From positions 39,979,532-40,043,531 of the forward strand of contig NC_034410.1 in assembly GCF_002078875.1 (NCBI RefSeq): a stretch of 64,000 nt of DNA, read 5' to 3'. Below the pieces are notes generated by a model. It saw nothing but the letters and a program-made list of their open reading frames with translations, was not told the origin of the DNA and did not search any database. The translations under genes were made by a program, and so were the position numbers. Position 1 is the first letter of the stretch; every line of letters begins with the position of its first letter. Below are positions 22,670 through 34,207 of the stretch, piece by piece. This DNA comes from Numida meleagris (lineage: Eukaryota > Chordata > Aves > Galliformes > Numididae).

Positions 22670-24704
22670 ACATTTTGTTGTCTCTGAACAGCTTCCTTTA
22701 GAAGGTGTTTCCCTAATATGCAGCCATCTGAATGTTTCTGGCTTTCTTTCAGAGAGACTTTTTATTCTCTTTAATGGCTTTCATTTTATATCCCATTAAA
22801 AATCCAAGCATAATATTAAATACATAGAAATCCAATCAAATTTTTTACATTCTATACATATTAAAAAGCCATTTAGACCAGTCAAAGCTACCTTGGAAAG
22901 GATCTGATTTAATTTCAGGGGAATCATCAGCATTCTACATTATGTTCCCATTCATAAAGGAAGACTCATTTAAGTGGCCAAGCTCTTACAGGTAAGTGGA
23001 GCTGTGCCCCTAGTAGCCTGAAGCTATTGGCGATAAGCAGTTAGGTGACAAAAGGGTCCAAAAAGGTTGGGGAAAGGCTAAGAAATGGAGTGAGACATAT
23101 AGGACCATGATCACCTTAAGCAAAACCCTTCTTCCAGTGTCATGGTAGGCTCAGAGATGCCTGACTTACCTCCACTATCCTTTTTACAAAGCCCATGGGA
23201 TGCGGTGAAACAAGCCATGCTGGAACACTCATGGGACAATTTTCCCAGTACATGTTGCATCTGTACAAACAGACAAATGATCTGCAGCTGGACTAGGGAG
23301 AATGGACCACTCTGCTGGACTGCAACAATCTTTTCCTTATTTTCTTTCGTATTTTTTCCTATTGAGTACAGAGGGAAATATAAACATGTGAGTGCAGGCC
23401 AACAGTACCACAGAGGTCAGTGTGAAGACTTTCACCGTATAGTGCAGAAACATCCTCCATACCTTAAATGCTTCTACACAGCAGTCAGAAAAGTGTCTCT
23501 GCAAAGACCAAGGTGCAGGATTGGGGCCAAAAAAAATCGTACACAAATCTGCACCATAGTAAGCTCTTTCCTAATACCCCTTCCTAGATTAAAAACAAAA
23601 CAAAACAAAAAACCCTACCTCCAAATGATCAAATACTACTACTTTAATATATATACATCAACTTATCTGATTATCAGAAAATATATTATCTGTAATTTTC
23701 TAGGAAAAAAAAGATCACCTAGAATTCCCACATCACTTTATATTTTAACTGAAGTGAGAGGGTTAAAAGCAGAAAAATAAATTAAGATAATAGTCATGAC
23801 ACAGAGGAAGAGAACACTGATCTATTTTGACACTTATGACTTTCAGATCAGAGACCTGTGAAACAGTACTGTCCTGTCAAGCTGTAAAAATGAACTGGAT
23901 GAAAATCACCTCAGGAATGATAATTATGACTATGCCTTTCTGTCCATCTCTGACCTGCCACATGTTGAACTTGTGATTCCTTTCTCTGCAGAAAAAATTG
24001 AAGGAGTGAAAATTCTGACATATGTTGCTGGATTGCACTGACCATTAAATGAATAGATGAGGTTACAGGAGATATATATGTTAGGTCGTCTTATAACTGA
24101 GTGGAGAAACATACATTTTCAGGAGCAAAAAGGAAGGCTTGTACCAAAGCACAGGATTATGCCTGCATGATCAGCATTGTTGAAGACAGATACCTCAAGG
24201 CAAAAGCCTGAAAATACTTGTCTCAGAGCAGCAGCATGCAAGTGCAAAGTTTCCATAGGAATAAACTACTTCAGTCCAAAAAGAAATTACTTAGTATTCA
24301 AATTGAGGTAACACTTCCAAGGCAAAGGCCATCTTATTTTTTCCCTCTTGAGGCAGTAAAGGTTTCTTTCCCCGCTTACACATTCATAGCTGTAGAATAT
24401 GAAATCCACAGAAAGTCGTTGGAGTAATTAGAGAGGGAGTGTCTCCACATCTTTTCTAAGTTTATTTACTCTTCATGAAAACTGTTAGCTATAAATAGCA
24501 AATGTTCTTTGCCTTGATGGTCAGCATTGTTGATAATCACCATCTCATCACGATCCTGCTATCACAGTGATCATCGTTATAATGTGCAACAGTAGAACTT
24601 AACATACTCAAGAACTTCAATCTTAATAATTATATACTCTACCCTAAGCAGGACCAGGGTATTGACCTGATTTCTGGACCATAATTATTAATGATATGTA
24701 GACG
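22670..24704. other. AT-rich non-coding stretch
   Basis: No gene supported. A 212-codon plus-strand frame at 23142-23780 has no recognisable domain, lysine/asparagine-rich composition typical of AT-rich DNA, and no splice or promoter context, so it is not called. Confidence 0.5.
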
Positions 24705-25765
24705 TTGATCAAAGTAGATGGTGACCAATGGTTGTATGTCCAGATGGAGGCCAGTAACGAGTGGTGTCCCCCAGGGGTCTTGGGACCAATGTTCTTTAAC
24801 ATCTTTATCAATGACATCGATGATGGGATTGAGTGCACCCTCAGCAAGTTTGCTGATGACACCAAGCTGAGTGGTGCAGTTGACACAATGGAAGGAAGGG
24901 ATGCCATTCAGAGGGACCTCAACAGACTTGAAAGGTGGGCATGGGTGAATCTAATGAGGTTCAACACAGCAAAGTGCAAGGCTTTGCACTTGGGCCGGAG
25001 GAATCCCGGGCATATATACAGACTGGGAGGAGCAATCCTTGAGAGTAGCCCTGCAGAGAAGGACCTGGGGGTCCTGGTAGATGAAAAACTAAACATGAGC
25101 CAGCAGTGTGCTCTTGCAGCTTGGAAAGCAAATGGTATCCTGGGATCCATCAGAAGAAGGGTGGCCAGCAGGGAGAGGGAAATGATTTTCCCTCCCTACT
25201 CTGCCCTCATGAGGCCCCATCTGGAGTACTGTGTCCAGGTCTGGGGCCCCCAATACAAGAAAGGCAGGGAGCTGTTAGAGAGGGTCCAGAGGAGGGCCAC
25301 AAAGATGATCAGAGGGCTGGAGCACCTCCCCTATGAAGACAGGCTGAGGGAGCTGAGCTTGTTCAGCCTGGAGAAGAGAAGGCCATGGGGTGATCTCATT
25401 GCAGCCTTCCAGTACCTAAAGGGAGCCTACAGGAGGGGAGTCAACTCCTTGAAAGAGTAGATAATGGCAGGACAAAGGGAAATGGTTTTAAGTTGAAGGA
25501 TGGAACATTTAGGTTGGATATCAGGGGGAAGTTCTTTACCATGAGAGTGGTGAGGTGCTGGAACAAGCTGCCCAGAGAGGTTGTGGATGCCCCAGCCCTG
25601 GAAGTGTTCAAGGCCAGGTCAGATGGGGCCCTGGGCAGCCTGGTCTAGTATTAGATGTGGAGGTTGGTGGCCCTGCCTGCGGCAAGGAGATTGGAGCTTG
25701 ATGATCCTTGAGGTCCCTTCCAACCCAAGCCATTCTATGATTCTATGACTCCATGATTCTATGAT
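24705..25765 (+). mobile_element. CR1 LINE, 5'-truncated, about 1.06 kb
   Basis: This is the longest CR1 copy here. It keeps the reverse-transcriptase active-site motif FADDTKL (about 24850) and the later ORF2 region. The 3' end carries the CR1 signature GATTCTATGACTCCATGATTCTATG. The reading frame is open from 24705 to 25460. However, the usual SGVPQGS motif just before LGP lies in a different frame (near 24760-24785), and the final ORF2 segment (after about 25470, containing GFKLKDG and LPREVVDA and ending TAG near 25648) is in another frame. At least two frameshifts therefore make it inactive, and it lacks its 5' half. Confidence 0.93.
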
Positions 25766-25852
25766 GAGATGTTAGCATGTTAACAGTAATGGCTTGTTCT
25801 TACCAAGTAATTTGGGCTCTGCTATCATATTTTCAGAGGGAAAGAGTATTTC

Positions 25853-26172
25853 ATAGAATCACAGAATGGTTTGGGCTGGAAGGGACCTTAAAGCCCACCC
25901 AGTCCCAAACCCTGTCGTGGGCAGGATTGCCTTCATCCAGACCAAGCTGCCCAGGGCCCCATCCAACCTGGCCTTGGATACTTCCAGGGATGGAACATCC
26001 ACAACTTCTTTGGGCAGCCGTTGCCTGTGCCTCACCACCCTCTGAGTAAACAATTTCCCCCTAATATCTAATCTAAATCTCATTAAGTTTACATCTATTG
26101 CCTCTTGTCCTATCACTATCTGCCTGTAAAAGGTTGCTCTCCATCTTTTTTATAAGCCCCCTTTAAGTACTG
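25853..26172 (-). mobile_element. CR1 LINE 3' fragment, tail to tail with the preceding copy
   Basis: The plus strand starts CATAGAATCACAGAATGG and runs through the reverse complement of the CR1 ORF2 end (minus-strand reading contains FRLDIRGKLFT and LPKEVVDV) to TAAGCCCCCTTTAAGTACTG. It lies about 90 bp from the tail of the plus-strand CR1, forming a tail-to-tail inverted pair. Confidence 0.92.
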
Positions 26173-29100
26173 ATATAGCATGTGAACATGATCTAAGCTA
26201 CACAATTTGGCTTAAGAGCAAAGAATTCTCCCTGGCCCATTTTATTTAGTATTGGAGAAATAGTCACGGCCCCTACAACACCTTTTTTTTTTTTTCCAAG
26301 AGGAAGGGAAATGAAAATTAACTGTTGTATTTTGAAGTCATTAATGACCTCAGGACAAATTTTTCCACAATGTTTATTCTAACAAGGACATTTTCAGCTC
26401 CAGTAGTCTATGCTCAAATGCAATTGATGTATTTAGGACTATTTTTTTTAAACAATAGTAGGATAGAAAACAATATTTTTTAATTACTTTTCTGAAATGT
26501 TCCCTATATTGATGATTCTATAATGTTAAAACTAAGCCAGGAATACACAAACATTTTTCATTGGTTTAACATCATCAGGTGGATGAAATGCTGTGAAGTG
26601 GGCTAAATGTGAAGAGGCATGAAACATTAAATAGAGGTAGTGAAAAGCAAAGGTACTAAGACACATATTTGGAAATGAAATGGCAAAAAAAGAGAACTTC
26701 AGGAGCAAGATTTTTCAGAAATTCGATTCCCTGTAATATTGATGCAGATCCAAATTAGATAAGTCTCTGCAAAACCAGAGGGCAAAGGATGGGAAAAGTC
26801 AGAGTTCTCCCAGGCAGCTGAGATGAAGACAGGTCTCAGGAAAGAAGAACATATCACTGAAAAGGCTAAAGGCCAAAGGAAGCAGGCAGGGGACCAAGAT
26901 CAGGAGTCTCTGCCAAGAGAATCCAAAAGAGCAAATTCCAAGTCCCAGAAATATCATTCAAGAATCCCTAAACAGAGATAGCAATTGAGAGCATATAAGG
27001 ACATAGTATCCATTAGGTATGCGCACACAGAAGGAGAGGCCAAGACTGTGAAGTTCAGAATCAAATTCCCAGAATTCCATGTGTAGGGTATCAGTGCTGA
27101 GGCATAAAGGAGAGAAGACATGGTCATGAATCAAAGAGCCTGGATTTAAGTTCTGACAGCTAATTGGAGGAACTTGGGGTGTCAGCAAATGTAGAGCTTC
27201 TGGACCTGGAAAAAAAAATGATTTTTTTTTTTAAAGTTCATATGTCAGACAAGCTTACCCAAGATTAATTTGCAGGAGGGAAATAACTATATTCTCTACA
27301 CCACAGATAATAGCAGGAATCTGCACAGGGAACGGTGGTAATTTTCTCAAATTCTGTGATCTATGCAGCTGAAGTACCCGTTGTCTGTTATTGTGCCTTT
27401 GGATTCCTCAGAATAGCAAACATTTTGTTTTAGAGTCACTCATGTCTCTTAAAGAAGGTATTTGCATTGCCTTCACGGAAGGAGATAATTTTGTTTTTCT
27501 TTCTGATATCCGTCTTTTCTTTGCAAGCTGCTTCTTCAAGTACTAAAGCCTTCAGTGTGTGTTAGAGAAGTCGATCTGGCTCCTGCTGAGGAAGTTCTGG
27601 AAATCTCTTTAAAGTACTGGTTCTCACAAGAAGGTCAATCAGTGCTTCGTGGCAGCACTATAGCCTCGACTCTCCACCACTCAGGCACCAGGTGCAACAG
27701 CAGATGTATAGGTCACATTGGTCATGCATATCCTCCATCACCAGGTTCCATGAAGGGTAGGGTAGGGTGTTACACAGTGAATGGATAAGACAAAGAACAG
27801 GCAGGCAAGGAAAAGAAGATGAGACTCCATGGCAGGAATCTCTTGAGAAATCATGAGATTTGACAGGTCTGTGAATTCCTTAATATAAAATAAAAGGACC
27901 GTGTTATTTTTTCTGGAGTAAAAGAGCTTGGGGACCTTAATCTTAATGACAATCATACTAGGAACATCCTAAAAATAAGCCTAATAGTGTTAATGATTTT
28001 ACTCAATGATATACAACCACTGTAAGCACTGCTCTTTGGGCCCTCTTCAGCATGTCTGAGGAAGTGTTCACTAGGCCTCCCCATCCCAGCCTGAAGAGAG
28101 GGAACTGGTGACAGTGACCACAGAGCCAGATGTGCAGACACCAGCATAAACACTCAGCCTGAGCTGCCTAAACCTCATTGCACCCTTCATGCATTTGCAG
28201 CCATGAATACTGAGGGGACTAGTTCTCAGTTTCGCAGACCACTTGCCAAGCAGGAGATACTCACACAGAGGGGAAAACAGGACAAGGATGGAAAACGACT
28301 GATCAGATTTCTCCAGTATCAAAAGCATCGCACAAACAGATCTTTCCATATTCACTCGTTAATAATTTACAATAAAATTAGCATACACTTAAAATCTCCT
28401 GCATGCACATTGGCTAGAAAACTTCCACAAAGCTTTACACAATCAAGAGGCAAGTGGATGCCAGACGCACAGAACCAGGGATCAAAAGCAGGAGCTGCAG
28501 CCGGTCCTGACAGAAGGGCCTAATAACCAGCTCACGCTGACACTGACAGGAGCTTCAGCTAGCAGCAGAGAGCAGCATGAAGCCACCATTGAGCAGAACT
28601 TCCTTTCTGATATTCTGCTAAGAAAGGCAGACAGCTGACAGGACTGAAATGGGCTCTGTCACAGTTAAGAGACCAACTTTATGCTCTCACTGGTGCTATA
28701 AATATTCCCTTAGCTTAACTGGTTTCCAGCAGTAAGTGCTCAGACACATCAGGAGAGAGAGGTGGTTTTTTACAAGGATTTCAAAACTACTGTCTCAATG
28801 ACTCCCATTTAGGGTGGCATGTACATGCCAATCCAGATTGAAAAAATTGTGATTTTAAATAGCCTCTTTTGAAGCCCCACACTCGTAGGTAAGTACATCT
28901 TGACAAGCAGAAGAGAATTATGGTATTTACCAATGTGCAAAAATGCAGTTACCTACAAATGGGAACAATAACATTTTTACCTTATAGTGCATTGATAGAA
29001 AGTGAAAAATACTACCTAAGTGCTCAGTTAGCCCTCTGCGTGGTGAAACACTCTGGGCTCTGTTCTGCTTTCTTTTGCATCATATGCTAACCGCTCCCCA

Positions 29101-32100
29101 GGCAAAGCACAGAGATGTTGCGCCCTTCATGTGACATTCTCACCTACCTTGTACATTTGAACATACATCATACAGAGCCTGCTGCAACTATCTAAGATTA
29201 CTGTAAAGGTCATGTAGATTCCTATAGTAACAAATCCAAAAATAAAACTGTTGCAAGGACTACATGCAGAAAAGAAGTAAAAATGGAACTTTCTGTCCAA
29301 CAACAAACTGATTTCTGATATCAAAAGCAGTGTGCGTCACCTGGAGCTGTCTGAGCAAATACTGCTGGATTTTTCAACCACTTGCATAGGAAAGCATCCC
29401 AGAAAAAGCATGCCTCAATGCCTCAGTGCAATCCAGCACGCTTTCAAGCACTGTGCTGTTACAATCTGGAGTCCTACTAATTAAGCCTTGCAGGTGGAAA
29501 AAAAAATCCCCTGCAGGAATCATTTAGATTTTCTAACTTTTCCCAAATAGTTTTCTTTGTGTAACTTGTGCAGCTGGCATCAACCATGCATTGCTGCTGT
29601 GGTTTTCTTGGCATGAGGTTGCTATGGCTGAAGTCCATGTTGTTCAAGTGATAAAGCTACTAAGTACCAGATGCACAAAAAGGCAAGTGCATCTACATTT
29701 CACTTGTCTTTGTATTTACCACTCAACTCTGAAGCTCAGATACATAATACTTCTGCCGGCTTCTTCCTTCCTTCCCCAGTTGGCACATAAATCCCCAACT
29801 CCCTCAAGGGACTCAAGTGTAAACATGAGTGTTCCTCAAGTACCTGAAGTACTTGTGGCCCTGCACACAGATACTTAAATCTTAACATCACTTGGCAATG
29901 CTGTGCCAATCCCTGCTGGGCCCCACCAGTTGGTGTTCCAGCTGGTGGATGATCCAGGTGCTGGTCTATCAGCATGTCTAAAGGAAGAGTGGCACTTCTG
30001 CCTTTTGAAGCACAACTAACAGATGAACTACTGTTCCCCTCTATGTACAACAATCTAGTGGTAAACTCAGCAAATGAAGCAACACAAAACACATTTTCAA
30101 AGCCACGTTCTGCCTCGTGGCATGCAAATTCACCTCTTCAGAAAACTGCTCTTACCGTAAGTGTCTGGCTATTTTATGAGGCAGATGTCTTCACCATCTC
30201 TCTGTCTGAGCCTGCTTCACTTTGTATAAAAAATTAAAAGCTCATTGGGTGAAGGAAAGAAACCTGACTCTGTCGCCTCGTGGTCAGGACTCTCCCCAGG
30301 GAGTTCTCATTGCCAGGTCTACAGAAATTACTACACATTCTGCAATAAGGAGTTACAATAAACAATGAGAGCAATGACAGAGAAGAGATAGTGTCCCAAG
30401 AATTTCCATGGGGGAACTGTTGATTACAAGGGATATTCTCACTTCCAAATTTTTAACAATTTTAAGAAACCCAGAATGAGAATGAGAGGGTGTAGAAATA
30501 CTGTCCCTTAACCTCATATCAGAGCAGTTTCATCAGGAAAGATGGGTTAAATCCCATCAGGCAGAGCAGAACAGTGTGCCTCGGTGTCTCCGCATACTGG
30601 ACCTAGCCTCTGAGCTGCTGTTCTGCTGCATCATTCTTCAGACAAAAGGACCAACGTAAATTTAGGCTTAAGAAAAATGCACACTGCAAGCTGAAGGATG
30701 ACTGATACATAACAAAACTCACACTCTTATAATATACTGATTCATATTCTAGCTCTCGTTCCCAGGAACACCAGCAGCCTCTGAGTTTGGTCAGCTTGCC
30801 ATCCAGCAACCATTTTATAGGTGAAAAGGACTCCTAGAGAGTCACTGTACTGTGCTGTTTAGACAAGCAGCTTCTGCTTGTTTTCTTTCACAGAGAGAAA
30901 TCTCTGAGTCATCAGCATCATTACTGCCTCCTTTTTGCTTACCTAGCCTCATTAAAAGAGACTGATCAGCGAGGGGCAGCAATTTAACTGATGCACACTT
31001 TATAAACAAAGGTTCACCAGTTTCCTTTCATTTCCTCTGATATTTTTTGCCTCTGCTGCTACATCAAGAAACACTGTGGCCTGATCTTCCCCAGGCAGGA
31101 CTTCTGTTCTTAAAGAGGCAGTATTTATTATTTGCTATTTCAAATATGATGTACACATTTTAATCCATCTCATCAGCCTAACATCTCTACCTACAGTAGG
31201 TCTAAGATGCTTATCATTCTCTCAGCTAAGTGATTGCCTCTTACATGGCAGAGAATAATAAATGCTCCTTAAATCTCATTACAGTCAGAGGAAGATGAGT
31301 CACTGAATGCCAACTAAAATAAGCACGGCACTGAACTTGTTTTCAGTCACTACAGCACAAAGCCTATGGATAAAGACAGGATGAGTGACACCAACCAATT
31401 GTCTATTGGCAAAATCTGTCTCTTTCAAAATAAGATAGTAACAGCGGCTGAGATTAATGATCTAAAGATCACAAAACATATATACACTTAAACAGAAACA
31501 AGCTGCAAGCATTTCTGAAATGCAATGAGAACTACTTTGAAAAGCTGTCATATGGTACAGAGCAATGTTAGGGGACAGAGAAGTCAATTTTTCTCATCCA
31601 TCTGAATGACAGATTTGGCCACAGGACATGAGAGTAAGGCCTGTTCTACCTCAACAATGAAACTAATAAGCATAGGGCATGTAATAGCTCTGGGCAATAA
31701 CAGCCATTGCCTTTAGTAGGGAATTATCCCAATTCTCTTTCCTACCCCACTGGGGCACTATCTGGTGCCTACCCAGAATGGAGATTACTACCTATTGTCC
31801 TGAAAAGCACTTCTTTGTTTAAGGATAACATGTTGAGGCCAGTTTGCCATGTGAGGAGGCACTGTTCCTGTTCTGGCAATATATCTGTAAGCAGCTCATA
31901 AGACCGATATCATATCAGTGCTTTATTGTAGAGGATAGCAGCAGAGAATTCTTTATCTGTGGGTTTGACTACAGCCAGATATTTGCATCTCACAAATGAA
32001 TGCTGAAGTCCTTGCCCCCCTCATCTCAGTGGGATCTCTGCCAGAGAGGTATCAAGGCATAAGGTACAGTTCTCAGGATTTCTTCTCTTCTAAACAGCAT

Positions 32101-33717
32101 CTTAAAATTCTATAGCTATTGTTAAAGAAAAGCTAATTAATAAGTTTTGGCACGAAGTAACAGTGCAGGCTTTACATATTCTGTTTATTGCATTTCATTT
32201 GCTGAATTTCCTTGCATAGGACTTAAGATGCAGCTTTCTACAGCAGCAGCAAATGTTTCGATTTCTAATATAAAAATCATGTTGATTATGCAGGTCAATG
32301 GATCCACAGCAACCGTGACATTACTTGTGACAAGTGATGGGAACATTGGATATTTTTCGCTAAAGATAGTAAATAGGGAGACAGTTGAAAACTGGAGCCA
32401 GTGCTGGAAGAGATTAATGAGAAACTAAATGATTTACAAGTACCATGTCCTCATTTGACTGGAAATTAGATAAATTAACCTGAAAAAAAAACAATGCTCT
32501 AATGAAGCAGAACAACTCCACAAACATATTACAAATGGACTTGGTGGGGAGGGGAGGAAAAATGGAAAGAGAAAAGAAGTGAAGAAAGAAATGACAACCT
32601 ACATTCAAAATATGCTTGGCAACCCAAGCAATTAAATGGTAACAATTCAAGCAGAAGCTCTGAAAGTTGTTTCCTGAAGGTGACAGGCAGGGAAGTGGAA
32701 GCTGATATAGAGTCGCCTATCTAGGATAGCAGGTACCACTCTTAAAAAGGGAATACCTTGTATGGGAGAGTCTTATAGGACAGTTGCTACTCAGAATGAT
32801 AACAGAAGTGTAATTTTAACTATAATTGACTTGTCAGACAGAGGAGAGTTGTAAATTCTGTGGATGTAGAGGCTGGGCAAGGAGCAACTGCCAGTGGTAA
32901 TGAACACATTTTGGGGGATCTTCCAGGATACTCTCCCATACAAAAGAAATACAAAAAGCATGCAATTTTTCCTGCTTCAGCAAATTTGCATAGAAAATAA
33001 TATGAAAAGTATTGATTCTGCACCACAGTGTTTATGAAAGGGAATACTTCTTGGGAACCTGCAACAAATCAGCACATAATAGGAGTGGAACAAAGGAAAT
33101 AGCACAGCTGGATTTCAATAATCTTCATCACCAGATCCATTTTGCAGGCACTAAATTCTGTCTTTTTGTTGCCCCAGCCACTAAAGCGGCTATAGCTGCA
33201 ACAGAGGATGAACAACCATTTTGATATTTAGCAGTTCTCCCTCCGGTCTGTTGTTTTAATGACAGAATTTTCACTGAACCTGAGGGCTTATCACTACTTG
33301 GTTTACCTTAATTATTTTAACAGGCCCAATTCTATGCCAAGGTTCCTGGAAAACTGTAAGTGATTCACAGAAGAATTTTACTGGCCAGTTCCATTATCCC
33401 TGCAGTACATTAAAGGTGATTCAGCTACATCTTCTTAATTAAAAGTCTGTTAGATATTACATCAGTTTTAACTTTGGTGGGAGTTTGCAGCTGAAATAGC
33501 TATATCTGCATAATATACTCTATTTAAACTACTATTTAACCTACTCAAAGCTTCCTGCTCTAGAACTTAATAGTGAACACTATAATTAATATGTATATTG
33601 CTAAAAGCATGTTCTTCTGAAGCTCTTCTTGGTCTTGAATCATGAATAAAAAGAAAAAATATCCATTTTTTTCTTGTTCAGCCACCAAACCAAGAAATGT
33701 AAATAAAAATACTGTGA
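26173..33717. other. gene-poor AT-rich stretch (7.5 kb)
   Basis: No gene, RNA or clear mobile element that I can support. Short T and A runs occur at about 26282-26296 and 27210-27235. Open frames of up to 118 codons on either strand lack recognisable motifs. Confidence 0.45.
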
Positions 33718-33723
33718 CTCAAC
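33718..33723. repeat. target-site duplication (left) of LTR copy 2
   Basis: CTCAAC precedes the LTR directly and recurs directly after it at 34202-34207. Confidence 0.8.
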
Positions 33724-34201
33724 TGTCATGGTTTTATGATTTTCAGTTATTGGTATTCCACATCATAACATCATGTAGTGAATGTACCTGGTTCTCAGAA
33801 GAGAAGGACTACTACATTCCCCAGGGTACTTTGCTCCTCTGTTAGGAGGGAAAAGATAGAAGCTTGCAGATCACGAGACCTCATCCCTTTTCACGCCCGT
33901 CTCTCGTCCTGGCAGCTCCTTGCTCTCCAGCCGTCTTATCGTCGGCAGTAGAGTAAGGCCTACCTTGATTTTGGGACATTCTCTCTTTCTGTATTGGATT
34001 TATCAGCTTAAATTGTAATTATATTGTATTATAATGTGTTGTTTTGCATTCTGATATCTTATTTAGTAAATTAGTTTGCTTCTCCTCAGATTGTTGCCGC
34101 TGTTCTTTGCTCTCAGGGCCATCTCCTTACCCTCTTCCCTTTTTCCATTTTCTCGGAGCGTGGGCCACGGAACCAGGCCGAACGTCTGTAAACCGTTGAC
34201 A
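33724..34201. mobile_element. solo LTR of the same avian ERV family, copy 2 (opposite orientation)
   Basis: A 478-bp element begins TGTCATGG and ends CCGTTGACA, so it keeps the perfect TGTC/GACA inverted termini. It is flanked by CTCAAC on both sides. It is the reverse complement of the elements at 5768-6275 and 42448-42806. No internal retroviral sequence adjoins it. It is the most complete copy at its termini, and the shared TGTT..ACA-type ends define the family boundaries for the other copies. Confidence 0.88.
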
Positions 34202-34207
34202 CTCAAC

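Noticed and set aside
21036..22670. A simple processed retrocopy of TOPORS
   Set aside because: The A-rich stretch after the stop suggested this, but it holds AATAAA, no flanking target duplication was seen, and a plausible 5' intron is present. The question stays open but is not called.
23142..23780. 212-codon plus-strand open frame
   Set aside because: No recognisable domain; the second half is Lys/Asn/Ile/Tyr-rich as expected from AT-rich DNA; no splice sites, promoter or poly-A context support it.
24705..25460. A functional CR1 reverse transcriptase gene
   Set aside because: The copy is 5'-truncated, and both the motif before LGP and the C-terminal segment lie in other frames, so it is a dead fragment.
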